From contig CBCXVS010000400.1 in NCBI GenBank assembly GCA_965178525.1, positions 1 to 5,497 of the forward strand: a stretch of DNA of 5,497 bases, given 5' to 3'. This document shows, piece by piece, positions 1-4,646 of this stretch (its first letter is position 1; each line of letters begins with the position of its first letter). The notes beneath the pieces were generated by a model, which saw only the letters and a program-made list of their open reading frames with translations, made no database searches and had not been told where the DNA came from. The stretch comes from CBCXVS01 sp965178525 (GTDB lineage: Bacteria; Tectomicrobia; Entotheonellia; Entotheonellales; Entotheonellaceae). A program made the position numbers and the translations under genes.

Positions 1-73
1 CTTCTTTATATCAGAGTTGACGTGCAGGCGTGCCTCATTTCATGAGACGGAGTGGAGAACTTCTGCATGAAAC
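1..73. other. Left flank, no gene seen
   Basis: No coding sequence can be supported here. The stretch should hold the codons for the middle of the substrate-binding protein that follows, but its reading frame has a TGA at 68-70 and no family-like residues. A small inverted repeat (ctcat/atgag around ttc) lies at 33-45. A TTGACG at 17-22 is not followed by a matching -10 box. Confidence 0.5.
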
Positions 74-1078
74 TTTAAGTTGAAAGCATACGTCCGGGGA
101 TCGTTCCTGGAGGTCGAGCGCAATCCTAATTATTTCAAAAAGGGGCTGCCTTATCTGGACGGGATCAAGTATTTCATGATCAAAGACCTCTCGGCCGCCG
201 CCAAGTCGGTGCGCACGGGGCGCACCGATGTGGAGCTGCGGGGCTTTCCGCCGGCTGAGGTGGAAGCCATTAAAAAGCAGATGGGCGACAAAGTCGTGGT
301 CCGCTATCCCAGGGCCTTGAGCCACTGGGGTATCAACTTCAACGTGAATCAAAAGCCCTTCGATGACGAACGCGTGCGCCAGGCCATGTCGTTGGCCATC
401 AACCGCTACGAGATGGCCAAGGTCATTGGTCCGCTGACCGGCCTGGAAACGGTGGGGGGCCTGATCCATCCAGACGCCCCGTGGGCCTTGACGCCGGAAG
501 AGCTGCAAGAGATGCCGGGTTTTGGCAAAGACCATGAGGCGAATCTGCAAGAGGCCAAACGGCTCCTGAAGGAGGCCGGCTATCCAAATGGGTTTAAAAC
601 GGCGATGCTCAATCGCTCGGTGAAATTGCCCTACATCGATTATGGGGTGTACCTGGTGACCGCCTGGAAAAAGATCGGGGTGGAAGTCGAACATAAACTG
701 GAGGAAAGCGCCTCGTGGAGTAAGAACCGGCGAATTGGCAATTTCGCCGTTATGGCTGACCCCTATGGTTCGGCTGGGACCGGGGATCCCGATCAGATCA
801 TGAATAAATTTACCACGGGCGCATCGGCGAATTATGGCAAATTCAGCGACCCGGAGGTGGACCGGCTGTACAAGGCGCAACAAGTCGAGCTGGATCCGCA
901 GAAGCGTATCGAACTCGTGAAACAGATGCAGAAAATCATCATTGGAAAGGGCTACTTTTTACCGGGGCTGTTTTGGACTCGGATTGAGGTCCGCTCAGCC
1001 CGTATTAAAAACTACGAACCCCATCATTCTCACCACATGAACCGTCGGTTCGAGGACATCTGGTTGGCGAAGCAATGA
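74..1078 (+). pseudogene. 5'-truncated ABC transporter substrate-binding protein, family 5 (DppA/OppA type)
   Basis: This is the C-terminal part of a periplasmic peptide/nickel-type solute-binding protein (SBP_bac_5), which delivers ligand to a DppBC/OppBC-like permease. Counting from a TTG at 80, 332 codons stay open to TGA. Family landmarks are NPNYFKKGLPYLDGIKY (residues 15-31), NFNVNQKPFDDERVRQAMSL (86-105), EAKRLLKEAGYPNGF (158-172), YGKFSDPEVDRLYKAQ (252-267) and a normal C-terminus ending NRRFEDIWLAKQ. Family members are usually about 500-560 residues, so roughly 200 N-terminal residues and the signal peptide are missing. Homology starts at FK (codons 74-79), matching the family's GPFKLKEYVRGS segment, and nothing upstream continues it. 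The TTG has no Shine-Dalgarno sequence. No permease or ATPase gene is in the window. It is most likely a dead remnant; a contig-end or assembly join at about position 73 would look the same. The family call is very secure. Confidence 0.9.
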
Positions 1079-1100
1079 CAGAGCACGAAAAGAATGGAGA

Positions 1101-1146
1101 GTGGAGAGTGATGAGGGTGAGGCGTTGCGGGCTCTGCACTCTCCAC
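1101..1146. repeat. 10-bp inverted repeat between convergent genes
   Basis: The arms gtggagagtg (1101-1110) and cactctccac (1137-1146) are perfect reverse complements around a 26-nt loop. They lie between the 3' ends of the substrate-binding remnant (+) and the dehydrogenase (-). A shorter competing pair, cagagc/gctctg, lies at 1079-1084 and 1131-1136. Neither strand has a T-tract after the stem, so a Rho-independent terminator is not well supported. It may simply be a dispersed intergenic repeat. Confidence 0.4.
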
Positions 1147-1196
1147 GAATAGGACGCCTGGCTGTTGGGGGTTTTGCGAGTCACGTATGGCGCCGC

Positions 1197-2006
1197 TTAG
1201 CGTGACGGGTAATCGTAAAATCCCTTCCCGGACTTGCGACCTAACCATCCTGCGGCGACATACCGCCGCAGGATAATGGGCGGACGGTATTTCGGATCAC
1301 CGAACTCCCGGTAGTAGACGTCGCAGATGGCCAACAATGTATCCAGCCCAATGAGATCCGCAAGCGTCAAAGGCCCCATGGGATGGCCCAAGCCTAAGCG
1401 CACAGCCTGATCGATATCTTCCCGGCTTGCCGCGCCTTCTTGATAGGCATAGATCGCTTCCACCAACATCGGCGCCAAAATCCGATTCACCACAAAGCCA
1501 GGCGTGTCCGATGCCTGCACGACGGTTTTGCCCAACTGCTCGCCCAGGCGCGTCACCCGTGCCACGGTTTCGTCGTTGGTGGCGACGCCGCAAATGACTT
1601 CTACGAGCCGCATGGCAGGCACCGGATTGAAGAAATGCATGCCAACGACGCGCTGCGGTTCCCGAGTGGCGGCCGCGATATTCGTAATGGAAATGGAGGA
1701 CGTATTGCTGGCCAACAGCGCGCGTTTCATGTCTTCCTGCTCGATGATCGCCTCGATCACCACATCGAGCCTAGCAAAATCGGATAGATCAGTGGTGGGC
1801 GTAATCTGTGCCAGGGCCGTCTCGACATCTGCCTCGAGCTGGCCCCGCTCATGCGCGCGCTCGAGACCGTGTTGTATGCGCGCCATCGCGCCGTGCAGGG
1901 CTTCGTCTTTCTGGTCTGTGAGTAGCACGTGTAGCCCTGCCTGCGCGGCCACTTGCGCAATGCCTGACCCCATCAAACCGCTGCCAATGACTCCGATTGC
2001 TTGCAT
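1197..2006 (-). CDS. hbd: 3-hydroxybutyryl-CoA (3-hydroxyacyl-CoA) dehydrogenase with a 13-residue internal gap
   Basis: This is an NAD(P)-dependent cytoplasmic enzyme that interconverts 3-hydroxyacyl-CoA and 3-ketoacyl-CoA in beta-oxidation or butyrate/PHB-type metabolism. The product has 269 residues from the ATG at 2006; stand-alone members usually have about 280-290. Visible elements are the Rossmann motif GSGLMG (residues 8-13), acidic D31 at the nucleotide ribose, SNTSS (100-104), GMHFFNPVP (122-130) and the C-terminal dimer domain with GHPMGPLTLADLIGLDT and GRKSGKGFYDY. The residues equivalent to human HADH Ser137, His158, Glu170 and Asn208 are all present (S103, H124, E136, N174). Between EQEDMKRAL and LASNTSS the family normally has about 13 more residues, a helix plus the start of a strand. 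Here the two segments abut at 1715/1716 with no frameshift, so folding may be impaired. The ATG at 2006 is preferred to a TTG at 2027 because of the Shine-Dalgarno at 2012-2018 and because homology begins there. The symbol reflects family level; substrate chain length is not determined. Confidence 0.92.
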   Translation of the reverse strand: MQAIGVIGSGLMGSGIAQVAAQAGLHVLLTDQKDEALHGAMARIQHGLERAHERGQLEADVETALAQITPTTDLSDFARLDVVIEAIIEQEDMKRALLASNTSSISITNIAAATREPQRVVGMHFFNPVPAMRLVEVICGVATNDETVARVTRLGEQLGKTVVQASDTPGFVVNRILAPMLVEAIYAYQEGAASREDIDQAVRLGLGHPMGPLTLADLIGLDTLLAICDVYYREFGDPKYRPPIILRRYVAAGWLGRKSGKGFYDYPSR

Positions 2007-2011
2007 AACGT

Positions 2012-2018
2012 CTTCCTT
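2012..2018 (-). promoter_or_regulatory. Shine-Dalgarno site of the dehydrogenase
   Basis: AAGGAAG read on the minus strand ends 5 nt before the ATG at 2006. It favours this start over the in-frame TTG at 2027, which would place the site inside the coding sequence. Confidence 0.7.
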
Positions 2019-2028
2019 GGTTTCCAAA

Positions 2029-2051
2029 GTAGGGGCACGGCGTGCCCCTAC
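2029..2051. repeat. 23-bp near-perfect palindrome in the dehydrogenase leader
   Basis: The arms gtaggggcacg (2029-2039) and cgtgcccctac (2041-2051) are exact reverse complements around one central base. The element sits 23-45 bp upstream of the dehydrogenase ATG. As RNA it would fold into a GC-rich hairpin just before the ribosome-binding site. Palindromes of this gtagggg...cccctac type are known as dispersed intergenic repeats in several bacterial groups, so it could be a genomic repeat rather than a dedicated regulator. The window has only this copy. Confidence 0.6.
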
Positions 2052-2080
2052 CCGGGGAACTTATTCCGTATTTATTCCCT

Positions 2081-2127
2081 AGCTGTCAGCTTGCAGCGAT
2101 GGGCACAAGCATGCTGCGCTGACGGCT
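2081..2127. repeat. Long imperfect inverted repeat upstream of the dehydrogenase
   Basis: The segment 2081-2097 (agctgtcagcttgcagc) pairs with 2113-2127 (gctgcgctgacggct). This gives about 15 base pairs with one wobble and a two-base bulge. The 15-nt loop could close further through atg/cat. It lies 75-121 bp upstream of the dehydrogenase start and has no T-tract on either side. It may be an operator-like or repeat-derived structure; the role is unknown. Confidence 0.45.
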
Positions 2128-2455
2128 TGACACCTTTGCTCCAGGCATGAGGGAGCATCGACGTCGCTTTGTATGATCGTACGCCGCGCCATCCTGGCCG
2201 TCCACCTAGCTTCGCAGAAATGTCTCTTCTGTGCGACATGTTTTGTGCCTTTAAAACTAGCTATTTAATGTATTATGGAAAAAAGCGTCGGGCAACCACG
2301 ACAGTTATCGCAGCACCAACGCCTCGCACTCTGTTGGAGACGGCTTGTGGCGCGTGGCTAATGGACGTGGTGTTCAGGGATGGGTAACGCAGCAGAGTAT
2401 GTTCCGCTATATTCTATATTTCATTATGTGTTATGGGAAATTCACCTCTGGTATC

Positions 2456-2485
2456 TTGACCTCTCTGCATACCGTACAACATAAT
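2456..2485 (+). promoter_or_regulatory. Candidate sigma70 promoter facing the hairpin cluster
   Basis: TTGACC (2456-2461) and CATAAT (2480-2485) each match five of six consensus bases and are 18 bp apart, inside an AT-rich segment. Transcription would start near 2492 and run rightward through the hairpins at 2537-2552 and 2660-2760. No translated gene follows, so if it is active the product would be a non-coding RNA. It would also run antisense into the OsmC-like gene unless terminated. Chance matches of this quality do occur in AT-rich DNA. Confidence 0.35.
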
Positions 2486-2536
2486 TGCCATGGGATTTGG
2501 ACCAGATTGAGGTACGTGGTGGCATGAATTTTGCTC

Positions 2537-2552
2537 CTTATGAAAACATAAG
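2537..2552. repeat. Small perfect hairpin with an A4 loop
   Basis: The sequence cttatg-aaaa-cataag is a perfect 6-bp inverted repeat around four A residues, about 45 nt after the expected start point of the candidate promoter. Its stem is mostly A:T, so it would be only marginally stable. Confidence 0.3.
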
Positions 2553-2659
2553 TCAAGTCCAGGGGAGGGGTGATGCATATATACTAAGTCTCTGTACAAA
2601 TTGCTTCCTGAAAAGGATGCGCTGATTTTGTTCAGGTACTTAGAGCAGTTGGACCACGC

Positions 2660-2684
2660 CTGCGGCGGTGAAAACCGCTGGCAG
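2660..2684 (+). ncRNA. GNRA-tetraloop stem-loop, possible structured RNA element
   Basis: The core gcggt-GAAA-accgc (2665-2678) is a 5-bp stem closed by a GAAA tetraloop of the GNRA class common in structured RNAs. It can extend downward through ctgc (2660-2663) with gcag (2681-2684) past a small bulge. The extension competes with the next hairpin, but the core can coexist with it and could stack on it. The distal helix resembles a group II intron domain V tip, but the rest of that signature is absent. It is an unassigned structure. Confidence 0.35.
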
Positions 2685-2710
2685 CCGGTAGGACGCCTAC
2701 CGGTTGCCAG
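2678..2710. repeat. Strong 15-bp hairpin with a 3-nt loop
   Basis: The arms 2678-2692 (ctggcagccggtagg) and 2696-2710 (cctaccggttgccag) pair along all 15 positions, with one G:U, around the loop acg. This is the most stable stem in the window. On the plus strand no T-run follows. On the minus strand the stem is followed after three bases by TTTT, so it could act weakly as a leftward terminator. It may instead be a REP-like dispersed element or part of a structured RNA together with the GNRA hairpin immediately to its left. Confidence 0.55.
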
Positions 2711-2724
2711 GGTGGGACGCGTGG

Positions 2725-2760
2725 GTAGCGCATTTTCATACTATACTGTCATAGCGCTAC
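2725..2760. repeat. 7-bp inverted repeat downstream of the strong hairpin
   Basis: The arms gtagcgc (2725-2731) and gcgctac (2754-2760) are perfect complements around a 22-nt AT-rich loop. They lie just inside a long-range complementary pair, tgggacgc (2713-2720) and gcgtccca (2839-2846), which could close a larger multi-stem fold. Confidence 0.35.
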
Positions 2761-2993
2761 GATCACGGTCAGGCAACCTGTGTCACCGGACGAGTCGGTT
2801 CGGTGGAATGGACTATCGCATGGGCTGGATCGATCCGGGCGTCCCATCCTTCGCTCTCCCAGCAGAATTCCCGAGAAGCTCATAACGTCTGCCCAACGTG
2901 GGTGCTGGCATCGTCGCTTGACACCGCCAGCGGCTCGTACACGCGAGCAGAATTTGTCGGATGCATTGCATGCACCCGACGCAGGAAACCGGA

Positions 2994-3431
2994 CTAGTTA
3001 CGCGGTTCGCTGTGCGATGTCAGCCTCACCGTTGTATCCGCGGTCGCCACGGCGACCGAACCATAGAGAGGTCAACGCCGCTTCCAGGTTTCGACCAAGC
3101 CTTCGGCAGCTTCGTCAGCAATTCCCCACATCTCAAAATGCACGCGGATCGCATCGTAGACGGAGAGTTCTGCCGGGGGCTTGTCTGGATCCCGATACGC
3201 TTCGACGTTCACGTCCATCCACTGCAGGGCAGTCTGATCTGCCTTGGCGAGCCGCTCGACCATATTGACCGCACAGGCTGAGATACCGGAGAGAAAGAGT
3301 TCACCGGCCCCAATGGCCTCACCCCCGGCGTCGTCTGCAACGAAGTGATGCGTCCGCGTATTGCAGAGCGCCCGTCCGAGCGTGCCTGAGCTGTAACTCC
3401 GCACTTGATAGGCTAAAGCAAGTTCACCCAT
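2994..3431 (-). CDS. OsmC family protein with in-frame TGA at the conserved redox cysteine (candidate selenoprotein)
   Basis: OsmC/Ohr-type proteins are small cytoplasmic dimers that reduce organic hydroperoxides through two cysteines. From the ATG at 3431 the frame gives 119 residues (MGELALAYQVRSYSSGTLGR onward) to a TGA at 3072-3074. GAGELFLSGISACAVNMVER (residues 41-60) is the family's central helix with its cysteine (C53); C23 is also present. The chain stops at LVETWKRR, where relatives continue with the second redox Cys in a CPLYGT/CPVYGT motif. Reading TGA as one residue, the frame continues PLYGSVAVATADTTVRLTSH, giving the missing motif and last strand, to TAG at 2994-2996: 145 residues in all. 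TGA therefore replaces exactly the cysteine codon. A stem-loop suited to selenocysteine insertion starts 13 nt later. OsmC-like proteins are among reported bacterial selenoprotein families. The alternative is a simple Cys-to-stop mutation, made plausible by damaged neighbours. The family is sure; the recoding is about even odds. Conventional calling would end the gene at 3072. Confidence 0.85.
3041..3058 (-). promoter_or_regulatory. SECIS-like hairpin downstream of the in-frame TGA
   Basis: Read on the minus strand, CGGTCGC-CGTG-GCGACCG forms a perfect 7-bp GC-rich stem with a 4-nt loop; an eighth pair is possible. It begins 13 nt after the TGA, which puts the loop 21-24 nt downstream with a G at the second loop position. 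Bacterial SECIS elements recognised by SelB typically have a short upper stem, a small loop with a G in its first two bases, and the loop about 16-37 nt after UGA. Those criteria are met. No bulged U like that of E. coli fdhF is obvious. A terminator is less likely because no T-tract follows and the frame stays coding through the stem. Confidence 0.5.
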
Positions 3432-3436
3432 ATCAG

Positions 3437-3443
3437 CCTCCTT
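3437..3443 (-). promoter_or_regulatory. Shine-Dalgarno site of the OsmC-like gene
   Basis: AAGGAGG is an excellent ribosome-binding site ending 5 nt before the ATG at 3431. It sets the start and rules out the longer frame beginning at 3497. It overlaps by one base the TGA (3443-3445) that ends the coding-like fragment upstream. Confidence 0.85.
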
Positions 3444-3607
3444 CACCACATGATAAGATCGAAGACGTTGTACGTGGCCTGAACAAACTGGCGCCACTGC
3501 GAATAGATGCGAGCGTAATCGGGGCCTGCCGTTCTGTCAATGGCAATAATCTTCAGTCCCTGGACAAAATGAGCGACATCGTTTTTCCAGAGGAAAGATA
3601 TGAATTT
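3443..3607 (-). pseudogene. Coding-like C-terminal fragment just upstream of the OsmC-like gene
   Basis: Read leftward from about 3607 to TGA at 3443-3445, about 54 codons have protein-like composition. They include FLWKNDVAHFVQGLKIIAID and DYARIYSQWRQFVQATYNVF, with aromatic and hydrophobic spacing unlike the Arg/Ser-rich shadow frames nearby. The same frame stays open to 3871, but the upstream residues look non-coding and overlap the methyltransferase start region. The stop abuts the OsmC Shine-Dalgarno, an arrangement typical of translationally coupled genes. I do not recognise the family. It may be the 3' remnant of a gene once co-transcribed with the OsmC-like gene, or a chance frame. 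Confidence 0.3.
3512..3540 (-). promoter_or_regulatory. Candidate sigma70 promoter for the OsmC-like gene
   Basis: On the minus strand, a perfect TTGACA (3540-3535) is followed after 17 bp by TACGCT (3517-3512), which keeps the -12 T, -11 A and -7 T of the -10 consensus. Transcription would begin near 3505, giving a leader of about 75 nt before the ATG at 3431. It lies inside the coding-like fragment, which would let the OsmC-like gene be expressed independently if that fragment is a remnant. Confidence 0.35.
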
Positions 3608-3725
3608 AATTCTGTTCGGGCACGTATCAGCGCCAAGCGGCCAGGAGCTGGGAGCGATCCGCAGGACGATCCTCGTTCCCGCTATCGTGTCACGGGGCGG
3701 TGAAGATCGTAGAGCTGAGCTATGA
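3600..3725 (+). CDS. Possible small ORF (41 aa) upstream of the methyltransferase
   Basis: An ATG at 3600 preceded by agaggaaag, a fair ribosome-binding site, opens 41 codons (MNLILFGHVSAPSGQELGAI onward) ending at TGA 3723-3725. The stop overlaps an in-frame upstream ATG of the methyltransferase frame (3722) as ATGA. The product has no recognisable domain and its second half is Arg/Glu-rich. It could be a leader peptide, an unannotated small protein, or chance. It overlaps the opposite-strand fragment only at its left edge. Confidence 0.2.
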   Translation: MNLILFGHVSAPSGQELGAIRRTILVPAIVSRGGEDRRAEL

Positions 3726-3856
3726 TTATGGCAAGACAACGCGCGCAGATGCCGTGTTGCAACGCGTACCTCAGGTCCGGGGCCCACCGATGCGCGCCGT
3801 CGTTTCGTGCCATCAAAGAGGCGTTTCAGCGCGGACGTACTGGAGAAGGGAAGCCG
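3608..3856. other. Methyltransferase upstream region
   Basis: Apart from the weak small ORF at 3600-3725, no supported gene lies here. Both strands have open frames, but their products are rich in Arg, Cys and Ser and resemble no family. The methyltransferase frame is open from 3722, yet the 45 residues it would add (MIMARQRAQMPCCNAYLRSG onward) do not look like the family. No convincing promoter was found. Confidence 0.4.
3846..3851 (+). promoter_or_regulatory. Shine-Dalgarno-like site of the methyltransferase
   Basis: AAGGGA lies 5 nt before the ATG at 3857 and supports that start over the ATG at 3722, which has no comparable site. Confidence 0.5.
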
Positions 3857-4573
3857 ATGTTTCATCCTCAAGGACCGACGTTGAGAGAGCTGGTGATACA
3901 GGCGCTTTCCTCGACCGAGCGTGGTTATGATTTGTTGGCCCCAAAATTTAACTACACGCCGTTTCGCACGCCGGAGGAGATTCTCATCCCAGCCCTGGCA
4001 TACGTCGGCGGACCTGATATCGTCAGCACAGCGCTAGACCTGTGCTGCGGAACTGGCGCCGCCATGTGGCATCTGCGGCCGCTGTGTCGCGAGCGGGTCG
4101 TCGGCATTGATATCAGCCGCGGTATGCTTGACATGGCCCGCAGGGACATGGTGCATGCACCGGGAGATGCTGCGATCGAACTGGTGCGCGGCAATGTGCT
4201 GACAATGCCGCTAGTCGCCGCGTTCGACGTAGCGGTGTGTTTCGGTGCGCTCGGACATATTTTACCTCAGGAACAGTCGCAGTTCGTCGCCCACGTGGCG
4301 CGCGCACTCAAGCCCGGTGGGCGGTTTCTGTTGGTCACGACGTCCATGCCGGCGTGGGGGTCGGCGTGGTATTGGCGTGCCCGCGGATTCAATGCCGTCA
4401 TGCGTCTGCGGAATCACGTCCTGGCGCCGCCGTTTATCATGTATTACTTGACGTTTCTATTACCGCAAGCGATCGACTTGCTGGGGCAACACGGCTTTCG
4501 CACGACCGTGCACCGTGATGTCTTTGCGGGGCGCTTCCGAGACATGCAGGTGGTCATTGGGACGCTGACGTAG
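3857..4573 (+). CDS. Class I SAM-dependent methyltransferase
   Basis: This is a 238-residue soluble methyltransferase with a seven-strand Rossmann-like fold that transfers a methyl group from S-adenosylmethionine; the acceptor cannot be deduced. Motif I is ALDLCCGTGAAM (residues 59-70), binding SAM. The acidic end of strand 2 is VVGIDISRGMLDMAR (81-95), with D85 expected to contact the ribose. GNVLTMPL (112-119) precedes the motif IV-like FDVAVCFGALGHIL (123-136), and ALKPGGRFLLVT (150-161) is the strand-5 region. The N-terminal ERGYDLLAPKFNYTPFRTPE (21-40) looks like a family-specific substrate lid. The C-terminal third, with Trp/Tyr-rich AWGSAWYWRARGFNAV and MYYLTFLLPQAIDLL, is hydrophobic and could meet a lipid-like or aromatic acceptor. 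Length and motifs are complete with no internal damage, making this the only fully intact gene in the window. It ends at TAG, 73 bp before the esterase frame. It stands alone on its strand after a divergent OsmC-like gene. Confidence 0.92.
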   Translation: MFHPQGPTLRELVIQALSSTERGYDLLAPKFNYTPFRTPEEILIPALAYVGGPDIVSTALDLCCGTGAAMWHLRPLCRERVVGIDISRGMLDMARRDMVHAPGDAAIELVRGNVLTMPLVAAFDVAVCFGALGHILPQEQSQFVAHVARALKPGGRFLLVTTSMPAWGSAWYWRARGFNAVMRLRNHVLAPPFIMYYLTFLLPQAIDLLGQHGFRTTVHRDVFAGRFRDMQVVIGTLT

Positions 4574-4586
4574 CGAAACGGCCAGA

Positions 4587-4601
4587 AGCCTGCGGCAGGC
4601 T
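4587..4601. repeat. Short inverted repeat after the methyltransferase
   Basis: The sequence agcctgc-g-gcaggct is a perfect 7-bp inverted repeat around one base, realistically a 5-6-bp stem. It begins 13 bp after the methyltransferase stop. No T-tract follows, so it is at best a weak terminator. Confidence 0.3.
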
Positions 4602-4646
4602 AGATCGGACTGCAACACCTATTGAGATGAAAAAAGAGGCTCTGAT

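Larger units (their letters stand above)
2028..2993. other. Long gene-poor region with several hairpins
   Basis: No reading frame here has a recognisable family, a convincing start with ribosome-binding site, or protein-like composition. Those present are short, rich in Arg, Ser or Cys, and overlap in conflicting frames. About 2240-2640 is visibly more AT-rich than the flanking genes (for example 2250-2284, 2406-2440 and 2575-2590), which argues against ordinary coding sequence and could mark foreign or relaxed DNA. It contains the palindrome at 2029-2051, a long imperfect hairpin at 2081-2127, a promoter-like pair at 2456-2485, a small hairpin at 2537-2552 and the hairpin cluster at 2660-2760. 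No tRNA, rRNA, transposase or CRISPR signature was seen. Confidence 0.6.

Noticed and set aside
35..883. A 282-codon minus-strand frame opposite the substrate-binding remnant
   Set aside because: It mirrors the strong plus-strand homology, and its His/Arg/Leu-rich product matches no family I know.
2007..2027. TTG start of the dehydrogenase at 2027
   Set aside because: It would bury the Shine-Dalgarno inside the gene, and the seven extra residues precede the normal N-terminus of the Rossmann fold.
2127..2155. Promoter from TTGACA at 2127-2132
   Set aside because: No -10-like hexamer lies 16-18 bp downstream; the bases there are GC-rich.
2660..2710. Group II intron domain V, suggested by the GAAA-capped helix
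   Set aside because: The conserved 5' AGC-type triad, the two-base bulge and the matching lower stem are absent, and no reverse transcriptase is nearby.
3041..3058. Rho-independent terminator of the OsmC-like gene
   Set aside because: No T-tract follows on the minus strand, and the OsmC frame continues with family-like residues through the stem.
2780..3268. A 162-codon plus-strand frame opposite the OsmC-like gene
   Set aside because: The product is Arg/Ser/Pro-rich, has no recognisable motif and is explained as a shadow of the opposite-strand OsmC gene plus non-coding DNA.
3722..3856. N-terminal extension of the methyltransferase from the ATG at 3722
   Set aside because: The 45 residues are Arg/Cys-rich with no family resemblance, and the ATG at 3857 has a ribosome-binding site and family-like sequence right after it.
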